The notes under the pieces: model-generated
Told to the model about the DNA's origin: nothing
Databases searched by the model: none
What the model saw: the letters and a program-made list of their open reading frames with translations, nothing else
Shown: positions 11,711 to 23,601 of the stretch, piece after piece
Position numbering within the stretch: the first letter of the stretch is position 1
Layout of the letters: the number at the start of each line of letters is the position of its first letter
From: Corynespora cassiicola
Lineage: Eukaryota; Ascomycota; Dothideomycetes; Pleosporales; Corynesporascaceae
Direction of reading: 5' to 3'
Assembly (NCBI GenBank): GCA_022059125.1
Contig: JAEUWY010000005.1
Span: 3,038,001 to 3,102,000 of the forward strand
Length of the DNA stretch: 64,000 bases
Made by a program: the position numbers and the translations under genes

Positions 11711-13671
11711 ATGGAGACGAAGAGCAATGACTATGCAAACGAGAAGCAAGAGACAAGCTTCATCGAGAATGCCCACGAATCTCCCGTCACTGCTTCATTG
11801 AACTTGGAAAAGGAGAAAACCCTAGAAGGAATTGATGTCCGAAATACACACGCCTTCAAAGGTGACGATTCTGATGGGAAAGTCAAATGGAGCCTCCGAT
11901 CCATCTTCGCCGCCATATTTCTGGCGGGGTTGTACACCGGTAAACCATTTCCCCACTTCCCGCATGGAGCTTGCTAACATCGAAAAAAGGCTCTCAAGTT
12001 ATCCTCTATTTTACCGGAGGCTCACTCAGCTTTATTGAAGAAGACCTAGGACTAGCACGCGGATCAGCTTGGCTACCTACAGCCAACATTCTTGCCATTG
12101 CAGCCGCCTGCCCCTATGCAGGCTACCTGCAGGATCTCTTCGGAAAGCGATATATCGCACTATGCGGTGCATCGTTTATCTGTATCGGCTGTCTTCTCAT
12201 GGGTACCACTCAGTCCTTTGGTCAAGCACTTGCAGGAATGGCCATTTCGGGTCTCGGTGCTGCCGTTGGTGAGCTCACAGGACTTGCAGGGTATGTATGT
12301 CTTGTTACCTCTTTCACAGCGACTAATATGTCTACAGGCTTGCGGAAGTTGTTCCAGTCAAGTACCGTGGTTATTCACTTGCTCTAGTCACAGCTTTTGT
12401 TATTCCCTTCTGCCCTTACTTGATGTACGTCGAAATGTGGTCCAACTACGACACCAAAGTAGGTTGGAGATGGGGGCCTTGGTGCGCCCTAATCTACAAT
12501 GGTATCATTGGGATCGGCCTCTTGTTTACATATTTCCCCCACAACCATACACGAGCGGAGGGATTTTCGCACCGTGCCATTCTCAAGAGAATCGACTATA
12601 TCGGTGGTGTTCTTTCCATCACAGGACTGACGCTATTGTGAGTTGGGCATACTATCATGTCAATGCATGGGTTAACACATCGTAGCCTCGTCGCCCTTCA
12701 ATCCGGCGGTTACACTCACGCCTGGACCAGCGCCTACGTCCTCTGCACCCTACTCTTCGGTCTCCTCCTAATCGCCCTCTGGGTAGTCTGGGAATGGAAA
12801 TTCGCTAAACACCCCATGGTCCCTGGTGAACTCTTCAAGGGCCAACGCATCGTCGGCCTCGCCTACGTAATCGCCTTCGCAGCCGGCATGAACTTCTTCA
12901 GCATCCTCAACTTCTTCCCAATCACATTCTCCTCCGTCTACGACCCCATACCCGTGCAAGTCGGCCTCAAGGGCCTCGGTCCCGCCTTCACAACCACCCT
13001 CGGTGCCATTGGCTTCAACGCCGCCCTCTCTACCTTTCCCGGCCACAGCCGCGAGATCCTGCTCGTCGCCGTCCTCTTCATGACCGCCTTTGCCGGCTCG
13101 CTGGCCGCCAGTACCCCTGATAATCCCAAGCTTACCGTCGCACTCGGCAGCCTGGCCTCCTTTGGCGTCGGCGGCGTGCTCGTCCCTGCCGCCACCGTCG
13201 CCATGATCGTGTGCCCCGACGCCATCATCACGACTGCCGCGGCGCTCAGCCTGTCGATCCGCACCGTCGGCGGCTCCATTGGATACTCCATCTACTACAA
13301 CATCTTTGCCACCAAGCTGACACAGCAACTGCCCACGTACGTCGCCGAGTATGCGATCAAGGCGGGGCTGCCGCTAGCGTCGGCGGAGGCATTTGTGGGG
13401 ACCTTCTTGACGGCGCCGGAGCGCGTGGGGGAGATTGAGGGGGTTACGCCTGAGGTGGTAAGGGGGGCGGTGAAGGGGGGTCAGTGGGCATATAGTCAGA
13501 GTTTGAAGTATGTTTGGTTGTGAGTATTCCCCTATCCCTGCGTATTCCGTGTAAGAGGATGCTAACCGGAGTAGTACGAGTATTGCGTTTGGGAGTATTG
13601 CGATTATTTGTACAGTGCTTTTGCCAAGTACGAAGAAGTACCAGACCAATCGTGTCGCTGTACAGATTTAA
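11711..13671 (+). CDS. MFS efflux transporter, TRI12/siderophore-type family
   Basis: Five exons: 11711-11939, 11990-12290, 12338-12637, 12686-13519 and 13575-13671, giving 586 residues. All junctions have GT-AG ends and keep frame. After a ~65-residue hydrophilic N-terminus come about 14 hydrophobic segments. Family signs are YFTGGSLSFIEEDLG in the first loop, the PYAGYLQDLFGKRYIAL loop between helices 2 and 3 (the MFS D-x-x-G-K-R signature), and GGSIGYSIYYNIF near the C-terminus. This 14-helix group includes the trichothecene pump Tri12 and relatives that export toxins or move iron-siderophores by proton antiport at the plasma membrane. No biosynthetic core gene lies nearby, so the substrate is unknown. 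The last exon is short (97 nt) and encodes the final helix and tail. Confidence 0.88.
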
Positions 13672-14376
13672 ATACTTAATGAGTTTGAGTATCGGACAGG
13701 TCGGATGGGTAGGCCTTTGGGGGTTGAGGCTAAGAATCAGTGTTCGTATACTGTGAATATATTGCTTTTAGTGATTTTAACCCATATGCCAGAGGTTTTA
13801 TTCGTGACACGATTATGTAAAAAACCAGAGTGAGTTGGAAGGTGATTCGGTCATGGGTTCCGAGATCTCATAATGAGGTACCTACCTGTAACATCCAATC
13901 ACTATTCTCATTTAACGCGATCATCTGGTTGTCAATCGAGACGTTCGCACGTAATCGATCTACCTTGATTTGAGTTCCGGGGGTTTTAGAGATCTTGTCT
14001 ATACTGATAGCAACGAAACCTCAGGAGGATCGGGAAGCAAGCCCTAGAGGCCTTCAATAGCCGAATCACGTGATTCGGGGTAGATTCGAAGATTCGCGGG
14101 TACCAATCGGGTATAGGGGGTTCAGTCATCATTCGACCTTGTAGTCTAAATGCTAAATCCCATATATAGAAGGTTTAGAGGGTTTATAGTTAGTAAGAAC
14201 ACTTTATTATCGTGTTAGTTGCCACAATATACCTATCTCGTCTACTTAAATGGAAAATAATCGTTCACATACTGGTTCGGCGTCTATGGGAGAAGATATT
14301 CCCCCCCAAAAATAGCACCTGTTTTATTTACCTAGATATTTAGAAAGCTATATATATGACTTTTTAGATAATGTCA
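13672..14376. other. AT-rich gene-poor edge
   Basis: No coding frame is recognised. The stretch is AT-rich, holds several GATTCG strings around 14073-14095 and contains a perfect palindrome (listed separately). It marks the left edge of the HET/kinase island and may be decayed repeat sequence, but I see no intact terminal repeats. Confidence 0.4.
14061..14078. repeat. 18-bp perfect palindrome centred on CACGTG
   Basis: CCGAATCACGTGATTCGG equals its own reverse complement over 18 bp. The flanking bases (G on both sides) break the symmetry. The centre is an E-box core. It could be a binding site for a dimeric regulator or a remnant of a mobile-element end. Confidence 0.8.
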
Positions 14377-16421
14377 TTAATGAATGCGAATAATCTGTCG
14401 TGGCTGATCGCGAGGAATCTGACGAGTGTCCAGCTTCCCAGCCCCCACCCTCTCATAGATACCCGTCTCGATCAGTTTGACAAACAAAACAAAGTACTGG
14501 TATTTGAGTGTTCCGATGATAACACATTTGAAACGCTGATCAATAGCGCGACCCGGCTCATCCAGTACCATCTGAGTTTTCATAGAGTCCGTGTACTCCC
14601 AGACCGGCGCTTCGATTTCCAGTAGCAGCTTTCCACTATTCCTGACATCAGTATCTTCAAGACCCTTTTCAAGAAATGGGGACACGATTTCCTGTGACCA
14701 AGTCACCCTCCCCCAGGGAATCACCATATATTCGATGCCACCATCATATGCCATCCAGGACCACGATGGGATGACCTCTCCACGCGAGGGGACGATACGC
14801 GTGAAGGCATCTCCTGATCTTTGCCAAAGAAGACAGCGATGCATGTATATGTTGAACATCCCATAACCACCGATGGTGTTAAGGGTACGAATCAGTCGCT
14901 TCTCGAGGCCTTGAATCGCTCTCGGTCGATCGGCGTTGTATGAGAGTTCGAGGGTCGAATATCGGGTGTAGAGGTCTTGGAAAAGCTCAATCTTTGTTCC
15001 CTTGACGTAGGCCTCGACGGAGTGGGGGAAGTTGGCGTCGGCTAGGAAGGCTGCTTTGCGGCTACAGATTAGTTAGCTGATTGGTTCTTGCAGCAATATA
15101 AAGGTGGTTCATTGAGATCTGTACTTTTTCATCTTCGTCAATGTTTCACATCTAACACCTCCACCACACTCCCAGTAGCATTGTTTTTCGGTAAAATGGA
15201 TGGTCCTACGAGATAATGCTCGTTCTTGTAGCACCCAACCTCGTTTGTTGAGCTCGCTTTGATCCACATCCTCGTGAAAGTTGTCGATGGAATCGCAAGC
15301 ATAGCATATGGAGTTTTCATCTTTGGTGACAGTCACATAATGCCTTTCAGGTCGGGCCTTTAGAAATCCATCATCTGTTCCTTTGGCGCAAGTAGCAGCA
15401 ATGGTCAAGTAGGCGGAGCTGAAGACTTGCTCCATAAGCTTTGATTCGTAATCCCAGTCTTCGGCGTTGTCCTGAATGATACATAGTGAATCAATCCAGA
15501 GGTATCGTAGCCCAAGGCTGCGTGTCACTTGAACGGCATTGCGGAATGTCTTTGGTAGGTCGGCGATGTTGATTCCCTGCTTGAACTCTTCTATATTACG
15601 GTCGAAGGTACAGAACTTTCTGTGCTGAGTAGGAGAGCCCCATCTATGCGACAATGCGATATATTTCCCTGGAATTTGATGGAGTCGAGAGTGGCAAATA
15701 AGTTGCATTATGCGGAGATCTGAGTGACCCACATCAAGAACACGAGTAGGAAGAAGCGAGTCGTCATGAGGCAGACATTTGTGTGTTGTATTACAACTTC
15801 GGATCCATGCAGTCAGTATTCGAATATTAACCTCACTCCCAGGGCTGGAGAGCACTGGGAGTCCAGGTTGAATATCGGATGAAGGAATTCCAGATCCTTT
15901 GATTTGTCAGAGACTGTCTTCGCTTTTTCAATACCGTTTTCAGGAACGACATGTAGTTAGAAAGCACGAAACCAATAAGAAAAATAATAATATCAAGGGA
16001 GAAAGGGGGTAAATAAAGTCATTAACGTACCGGGTAGAGTGTACAACGAAACAATTGGACGACCTGGGCGCACGCTACAGAAAAGCGAGGAGCCAATTCT
16101 TGTGAATCCAATACGACCACCATTTTCTGTAGAAACGTCATTGATGTGCCGAAAGAATAACTGACAAAGCTTGCACTCCCAAGATCTTTTTTTCAGCGCT
16201 GATGGTGTTTCGTAGAATGAGAAACTCGGGCTCCATAATTCAAATGCAGCACAACGGTAGCACAGCCCAGAATGAGTAACTTTACGAGGCAAGTCCATTC
16301 TTGAGAACCCGTATGGTAGACAATCCATCGCTATTTCAGCGTCCGCGGCATACTCCCACTTGTCATCAAGAGGCTGTTGACACATTACACAAGTTAGACA
16401 TCGCTTGGCTCTATAAGCCAT
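14377..16421 (-). CDS. heterokaryon incompatibility (HET) domain protein
   Basis: Three exons: 16421-16031, 15896-15125 and 15061-14377, giving 615 residues. The first intron is 134 nt (GTACGT..CAAAG) and the second 63 nt with a CTAAC branch. The N-terminal ~110 residues have CxxC pairs (CLTCVMC, CYRC, CKLC), a possible zinc site common in this class. The HET domain follows with its three usual blocks: KYIALSHRWGSPT, then LRYLWIDSLCIIQDNAEDW with the SSAYLTIAA continuation, then RGWVLQERALSRRTIHF. The C-terminal ~200 residues show VIPSWSWMAYDGGIEYM, typical of the region after HET domains. HET proteins trigger cell death when incompatible hyphae fuse. The trigger partner here is unknown. Two kinases lie directly upstream. 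Confidence 0.9.
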
Positions 16422-16575
16422 TGATAGATAGAGAACCAACGTACCGTGAACCTATATTCCTGTGAGAGCAAGGTTAGCATATTCAAAAAACTTCATGTCT
16501 CACTAATTGACTTACATTCTGCACCAGTTATAATCGCATTAGCGCTTCCTGGAAAGATGACCCTCGCTTCATCAG

Positions 16576-18484
16576 CTAACTAAGGCGTACCTCTGGATCC
16601 CTGCTCGTTCCCTTTACCTGGAGGGTCGCATCCGAAGCGGCAAGTCTTTCTCCAAAAGCACGAGGTCCTGGTTGGCTTGGTGCACGGAAGTCCATCCATC
16701 GTTGATGAGTGCTCGAGCTAGAGTCTGTGTCATTGCATATTTCCTGAAGCGCATCATCTAGTTCTTTTGCTGTGGCTCTTCTAATGATGTCAAAGTCTGT
16801 AACCACCACAGGGAAATGTTGAGTGGTAGATGTTCGGACGATAGAAGGTTTCCGAGTATCTACATCGTGAGACCCGCTTTCAATGTCCGCTTCTGCGTTC
16901 CACGAATCTGTACGCTGGCGTTTCGGCTGGCCTTCGTCCATTACCAGAAGTTTGGTGACTATAAGCTCGGTGAGGCGATATATGGCTGTACCTTGTGGGC
17001 AGCGGGGATCCTTTCGGATCCAATCAACCCATTTCTGAACTTGATTATGAAGCGTTGCTGAGTCATCTCGGCTTGGATCGATCATGTAGAATTGTCTAGC
17101 TGTACCAAGATCGGTTCTGAAGCGATCGAGCTCCTGCGATCCGTAGAGTAACCAGACTATAAATTCGAGATAGATGCAACCGATGGACCATATGTCGTAA
17201 CGACGTGATCTGGGCGCATCCTTTAGCAACTCAGCCTCAGGTGGCTCGTACATGAGGGTTCCATTCTGAGTCCGGGTGGCCATTTTTCGATTCTCTGTTG
17301 CTGCATGATGCCTCTTAGTGAGACCAACGTCAGCAATAACTAGCATGCATGGCCCTGAATGCTCGTATGTGTTGCTGGTATACTCGAAGCAGAGAATGTT
17401 GTCTGGTTTTAGGTCGCCATGACGCCACGACTCTTCTTTCTTATCATCCCAATGGTGGAGCTTCTTAATGGCTTCGGCAAGACCACGAAGTTGAGAGAAG
17501 ACCCATTTGAGGTACGGCGGGTCCAGAGTGGGCGGGTCGTTATTCCAAAAGTCTCGAAGATTGCCAAGGCTGGCCCACGGAAACATGAAATAATGCTTTG
17601 TACCAACTGTGTAGTAGGCAATGGCTTTGATCAGATGCACATGGTCTAATTCTCTCAGCATTTCCAACGTCTGTGCTTCTGCTTCAGCGGCTGTCTGAAA
17701 CTCTTCCTCGGTCTGTGAAGATATTCTCTTCAGTTCTTTGAGCGCAACAGATGGGTGTTCATCGTGACGTTTTGGCATGCCCTGGAAAGTGTAAGTTCAG
17801 TTTTCATGATCGAAAATTTTTCTTGATACATACTATAGTATCGCCAATCTTGAGGTGGTTTCTGTGAATCCTCTTCTCCTCAACTATGCTGAAATGACTT
17901 GACTTCTGATTTTTGCATGTGTCATCCACAAAAGGCAAACGAGATTGGTCGTGGAACTTGTATCGGAACTGGTACGCATAGAATACTGGACTCAAAAAAA
18001 GCCATTGATTGGTTGCGCAGCTCCGGGCATCCTTGAATTGCCAGACATTAGGATCGAATGTGCGTCGCACAACACTCAATGAAAGCGAATCGAACTCTGC
18101 AGCCATGGAATCAACAGACAGAGTATCGGCAATCCAATACTCATCGTCATCGTCATCGTTCTCGTTGAGAATTGTCGTAATGGGGAGCATAGTATCATGG
18201 AACTGATGGTTATAGAAATGCTCTACCAATTCCACCTGTTCATTGTAGGCAAGAATCATGAACACTTTCCTGGCATGCTTGCAGACAAATTCGGTCAAAT
18301 CCGATAGATCAGTCTTGAGGTTGCATTTCCCCAGCATTTTCCTTACGACTGTTTCGCATACTGTCTGATCCAATAGATCATCTGAGAAGAAGCACAGATT
18401 CGGTTTGTTCCATAGGACCATTTTGCGCAAGACCCTCTGTTGTGAAAGTTTGTTTGGAGGCCAGGCCGCATTGTTGATTTCCAT
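16576..18484 (-). CDS. protein kinase-like protein with degenerate glycine loop
   Basis: Two exons: 18484-17834 and 17781-16576 (618 residues from ATG 18484). The 52-nt intron runs GTATGT..TTTCCAG. An N-terminal region of ~180 residues precedes a kinase domain. The domain has the ATP-anchoring Lys in VALKEL, the catalytic loop RHGDLKPDNIL (HGD instead of HRD), DVG in place of DFG, PPE in place of APE, and RYDIWSIGC. The expected glycine loop reads NQKSSHFSIVEEKRI and has no glycine. The 5' end is uncertain: the frame stays open upstream to about 18766, where an acceptor-like TAG lies, so a further 5' exon may exist. Shared architecture and intron position make it a paralogue of the divergent kinase gene starting at 19853. 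The C-terminal ~120 residues are variable. Confidence 0.82.
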
Positions 18485-19852
18485 TTCTTCGCTGTCGTTC
18501 GTGTTTCTACGATAGCTTCGAAGGGTATCAGAAAAGCTTTGTGCCCTTGTGACTCTTCTCAGAGATGACGAAAAACTCTTTGCTGTTACTGTCCTAGACA
18601 AGAAGGATATTGGCTCCTCTTCAAAATAATATGAGTCTCTGTTTTGAATCTTCCCTGTCTCAGGGTAGAGTTTGGGGCTGATCTTCGTCTGTTTAACGCC
18701 TGGATGCACGTCACTCGTATTCGGTCCTGGGCCACACCCAGTGGTATCAGATGTCGGTCTCTGAAGGTACTATGGTCAGATTCAGATTGATAACTTTGGA
18801 ACTAGTACATGGTATCCGGTGAATATCGGGAGAAATATGCTTACTTTGATAGTAAAAGAAGCACAGCAGCATAAAATTGACGACCAGCCCATTACTACCT
18901 TACTCGTCAAATACATAGGATGTCCAGCCTCACTTTATACAGCTTTGACATTGTACATGGGTTTACGAGCTGTCAATCTGGGTGATATTACTCCTCGTGA
19001 TATCGCAGCGGACGCATCAGCGCCGTTCACGTGTAGCACAATCGACTCGGAGTCAAGCCGAACAGCCGAACCCGCCTTGGCTACCACTTTCTTCTCAACA
19101 CAATGGATCTTATCGGCAAACTCAGGTTCGGTGGATCACAGCAGGCTACGTGTATAAGAGCGATTGGCTGTGGGTGAAGCACTCAACAACTCTGGGCTGA
19201 GGCGTGGAGTGTGGTGAATAAGGCTGAACTTCAGCCTTGTTACCCGAACAGGAGATTCAGGTCATTAAGGGCCTCTCACCGGACCTTCACCGGTTGAGGG
19301 GTTGTTGCCTAACGTATGCATATGCATGATTGCTTAACGAGACTTGGCCAATGGTTCATAGATCGAGTTACAAAGATAACTCATATGTGTGGTGGTATTC
19401 CGCGCTTACAGGAAAGTTGATGTATCGTGCAGATCCACCAATGACACCCTTGTAACGCACTTGCCGTCGTCTGACCACCCCCAGTCGCGCTAATAACATC
19501 ATTGGATGCACAATATCTGCGTACAAGGGATGCACATGTCAAAATCACTTAGTGATAATCTTGCAGCCGCCTCACAGGAATGACAGGCGATTCAAGGATG
19601 CCCGCTTATTTATCCGCGCGGGGACTGAAAAGGCAGCCTATGCAGTCTACCACATGACGCAAGTTCCCTCGGGAACTCCAGGATCGCCAAACTGTAGTTC
19701 ATCAGCGCAAAATCAGGGCAGGGGAGCCGCGACGAACTGTTGCCTGGCGTGTAAGACCTCATATGTGATGGTCTCGCGACCCACAAAAATGCAAGTCCTC
19801 GCTCTCTGTGCTGCAGCCTACTTACTCAAATACAGTGACGTGAAACGCAAAA
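18485..19852. promoter_or_regulatory. divergent intergenic region between two kinase genes
   Basis: About 1.37 kb between the two kinase start codons. The part up to about 18766 may still be 5' coding sequence of the minus-strand kinase, because its frame stays open there. The rest has no recognisable coding frame and is presumably the two promoters. Confidence 0.4.
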
Positions 19853-21365
19853 ATGGCTTCCCAAGTCCTTTACATGCGTTTGACACATTTGCTAATCACA
19901 CCCTCCCTAACACCTCGACCGTTCCTGCCGCTAGATGAGCTGGAGAAGATCATCACAGCAGAGAGTGTGAAGACTGAGCTGACACCTCGTTGGTATCACA
20001 AGTTCTTGCCTGCTCGAGTTGAAGAAATAGTGAAAAACGCCAAGAAGATCTTTGCCATCTTGACCCTCATCGCAGAACCGGATGAGATATGGAGTTTGCT
20101 GGAAGACGGCATGAAAGATGGAGATCTTCCATTATCCAGAAGTACCGAAGATGACATCAACAGTCTACTCGTCTCCCAAGGTGGGAAGAAGACTTTCCAG
20201 TCATTCCAAAAATGGAAGGTCGCCAGGGTCAACGAATTCCTCTCCAAACAGTGGATCGTTGAGGCACCAGTGTTGGATGCGTATGGAAAGCATTACTCCT
20301 TGAATGAACAATGCGCAATCCCTATCGTGAATTCGAAAGAAATTGGAGGTGGCCAATTCAGCATAGTCCACAAAGGTGAAATTCACCCCGCTCATCAGAC
20401 AGGTCTCAAGGTTCGTGGTCTCCTCAGAAATTGAAGAACTTGGGAACTGATTCAAACAGACTGAGGGTGGAAATCTCCGTGTCGCAATCAAAGAATTCAG
20501 AAAGAAAGGACCAGCTGCCTTCGACCGCGAGAAAGAAAATCTCGAAAAGATCCACGGTATTCAGCATCAGCACTTGATCCGATATCATGCGACGTATCAA
20601 TGGTCAGATAGGTACTGTGTCGTTTTCCCCTGGGCTGATGGTGGTAATCTTTCGGAATTTTGGAAGAACCATGACAATAAAGAGAAAACGACCCAATTTA
20701 CGCTTTGGTCTCTTCGGCAAATACATGGCCTTGCCGCGGCGCTCGGAAAACTGCACAAAGAGAACTGCCGCCACGGGGACTTGAAACCCGACAATATCCT
20801 TTACTTTGACGGATCGGAGGAGACTTTGGTGATTGCAGATGTTGGCATATCTCGATTCCACAAGGATGCGACAATCTTCCGAAAAGGAGGTACGAACACT
20901 CAAGCCACTACTCCTTCATACCAAGGACCCGAAGTTTTTGGTGCTCCAGATGCACCTAGACCTCGTCGATATGACATATGGTCTCTGGGGTGTATTTTGT
21001 TGGAGCTCCTTATATGGTTTCTGTACGATCTCGCAGCCGTTGAAGGCTTCCACAAAAACCGATCCACAGGCGAAAACAGCTACTTTTATAAGCATTCGGC
21101 CGATGGAACATTCGAACCCCATCCCAAAGTCCTCGAAGCCATAGAATTTCTACTACTTGATCCACGGTGTGAGGCCAATGCTTTTGGAGCACTTCTTACG
21201 CTCATCAGGGACCACATGCTTCAAATAGAAGTGAAAAATCGCTATACTGCGGATCAGGCCGTCGGCGAGCTCCAGAGAATTTTGGAAAACTCCGAGACAA
21301 CTTCTTCGTATCTACCTACGTTCAGCAGTGTTTCATCCGCCAAGCCCGCGTTCTTTCAGTCTTGA
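19853..21365 (+). CDS. serine/threonine protein kinase, fungal-specific family
   Basis: Two exons: 19853-20410 and 20460-21365, giving 487 residues. The 49-nt intron runs GTTCGT..AAACAG and is in phase 0. The N-terminal ~160 residues align by eye with the neighbouring kinase (shared QW...PV..AY pattern). The kinase domain has the glycine loop EIGGGQFSIVHKGEI, VAIKEF with the ATP Lys, the catalytic loop CRHGDLKPDNIL, DVG for DFG, GPE for APE and YDIWSLGCILLELLIW. HGD plus DVG is shared with the neighbour, so it looks like a family trait and not decay. The key Asp and Asn of the catalytic loop are present, so activity is expected. The substrate is unknown. The location beside a HET gene suggests, but does not prove, a role in non-self or stress signalling. 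Confidence 0.88.
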
Positions 21366-22185
21366 TGCCAGAAGTGAGTAAGGGTGTTCAACGAAAGGTC
21401 ACGAATTTAATTGTATTACGTGAGAAGATCTGCAATTTATTAGGCAGTTTTTACATCAAGTATACTACATCGGTCATTGACAGCTTTTCAACAATTTCTT
21501 ACTCTAGTAGATAGGTGGAGGGCTAAATTCTGGCGCTGCTGTAAGATACGATCTTGCTTATATCTCAATATGGGCACATAATTGGCTATTTGCTGCTCGT
21601 CTAGGTTATTGGGGCTTCAATGGTGTGTACGATCTCAAATGTCTCATGGATATTGTATCATCTCAAAGTTTCTATATTCCTACATAAGTGACACTTCTTT
21701 GCTTAATGAAGATCTTTTGTACGTCATACTACTTATGTCCTATTTAAATCACTGGTAAAGGTATTGCAAATAATTTTACATGTGCTTCAAGCCTTGTGTG
21801 ATCGCTGTGAGTAGATTATACGCTAGTGTCACATAGGAGAGTCTTATGGCTGTATTCCGAAAGCTTGACTATAATTGCGGATCGAAAAATATCACTAACA
21901 TCTTATTACATGTTTATGGCAAAATTGCCTATTGAAAAAACTCGAATCAACTTTTATCAACTCCTACCACTATTCTTTCTATCAAATAACACGCAAGCAT
22001 TTACTGTATTTCTGTAGTTTATGATTAAGAGTCTGGGATGTCACTTTCGGCACATACTACTTGTATCTGGGTGAGGAGATCCAGCCTCAATGACAAAACC
22101 TCAATTCCAGCCAAGGACTTTTTCAATAAAGAGAAACAATTCAACGTAGTCTTCACCAATGTCTCCCTACTTTGAATCACAAAGT
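21366..22185. other. AT-rich intergenic, right edge of the accessory stretch
   Basis: 820 bp with many A/T runs and only short meaningless frames. No gene, RNA or intact repeat was recognised. It separates the kinase gene from the PLC-like gene. Confidence 0.5.
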
Positions 22186-23601
22186 CTACCCCATTCTCTC
22201 CTCACACAGCCGAATCGCCACATCAGCCGTCGCTCCATCGAAAAAATCGTTGATCAACACCACCATCCCTCCTTCATCCCAAAATCTCTTTCCTGTGTCC
22301 CCTCTCAACAGTGGCAGAACCTTTGCATCGCACACCGGCTTCGTCGCCAAAATGGGGCTGGTACTAACATCGCTATCCAAGACGCTTGCCACAATGACAT
22401 CCCTAATATTCGTCGCCGTTGCCTGGCACTGCAGCAGTACCACAGGATGCCCTCTTGGCGGATCCTTTGCCATTACATTCAGCTTATCCACCATCTTGAC
22501 CCCATCAAGCGTCGCATTCGCATCATCGTCGTAATTTGACACCTGATTGAGATCGCGCGTGATAATCAACCTCCTCTTCTCATCCCTCAACTGCTTTACA
22601 CTCTTATTCAGCATATCATCCAAATTGCCCACCTGAATATCTTTCCCCCTGAGCACATCATCCAACACCGCCCTCAACTCATCATCATTCGGTTTCGGAC
22701 AATCCTCCGGCACGCCATCCCACCTATTCTGCACAACCACAATCTCGTCCCGATGCGTATCCAAAAAATACACAAGTTCAGCCAAAAACTCCTTATACAG
22801 CATCCCCGGAATCGCTCCATGCTGGAAAAACCACGTATCCTCGAGCGGCGACACCTTCTGCATCTGCCTATGGCACTTGGCCGGCCGAAACTCAAAGTAC
22901 CTCGCGCCAATCCCCAGGATGGCTCCCACGGAATCCTTTTGCGTGATGGCGAGCGCGCGGATGATGTCGGGCGCGATGTGATTCACAGCCGCGTCGGATA
23001 CTTTATTAATGACTGCGAAGGCGCGCGGCAAGCTGCGGCCCAGGACTTCTTTGATGACGCCAGTGCCCGCCTTCTGGAGCAGGGCTTGCGAAGTCTGCAT
23101 GTTATTCATGCCGATGTCGTGCGCGGAGGGGAGCACCACTTTCTTGAACGGGCGCTTCTCTCGCTCCGAGCCCCGCGGGATGACATCGCGCATCCAATGC
23201 GCCTGGTTCTTTGTGACGGTGACATAGCACTGGTGTTGTTTCGGCAGCCCGGCGACGCCTGGCCCCGCGTCGTAGAAGCCGTACGTCACGACGAGGGAGT
23301 CGTTGTCGACGAAGTGGGCGGGCTGCTGCGTGAGGTCCTTCATGGTACCGTTTTCGAGTGCGCCCGTCATCGAGTTGATCTCCATCCATTGGTTGTCGAG
23401 CTCGCGGCCGGAGCGCCGCACGATGAAGCGGAAGGTGCCTGTGAATTTGAAGCGGGGGAGGTTCGAGGATTCGACTTCGAGGTGGTCGCAGGTGAAGCGC
23501 TGTTGGTCACGCTTGGTGACGGACTGTTTGGGCACGCTGAATTCGATTTCTACGTCGGGGGCGGCGATGTAGGCGAAGCATTTGATCCCCTTGGAAGGCA
23601 T
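22186..23601 (-). CDS. PLC-like phosphodiesterase
   Basis: A single open frame of 471 residues from ATG 23601, the first real ATG. The C-terminal two thirds has the pattern of the PI-PLC X-domain TIM barrel. VVLPSAHDIGMNN (His about 161) and TWFFQHGAIPG (His about 261) match the two catalytic histidines. GARYFEFRP is the strand carrying the acidic residue, and LAELVYFLDTHRDEIVVV precedes the next barrel strand. The N-terminal ~150 residues form a separate domain of unknown type that is rich in beta-strand-like segments. There is no signal peptide or EF-hand, C2 or Y domain, so this is the simple fungal/bacterial type and not a Plc1 orthologue. It probably cleaves a phospho- or glycosylphosphodiester; the substrate is unknown. 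Confidence 0.8.
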   Translation of the reverse strand: MPSKGIKCFAYIAAPDVEIEFSVPKQSVTKRDQQRFTCDHLEVESSNLPRFKFTGTFRFIVRRSGRELDNQWMEINSMTGALENGTMKDLTQQPAHFVDNDSLVVTYGFYDAGPGVAGLPKQHQCYVTVTKNQAHWMRDVIPRGSEREKRPFKKVVLPSAHDIGMNNMQTSQALLQKAGTGVIKEVLGRSLPRAFAVINKVSDAAVNHIAPDIIRALAITQKDSVGAILGIGARYFEFRPAKCHRQMQKVSPLEDTWFFQHGAIPGMLYKEFLAELVYFLDTHRDEIVVVQNRWDGVPEDCPKPNDDELRAVLDDVLRGKDIQVGNLDDMLNKSVKQLRDEKRRLIITRDLNQVSNYDDDANATLDGVKMVDKLNVMAKDPPRGHPVVLLQCQATATNIRDVIVASVLDSDVSTSPILATKPVCDAKVLPLLRGDTGKRFWDEGGMVVLINDFFDGATADVAIRLCEERMG

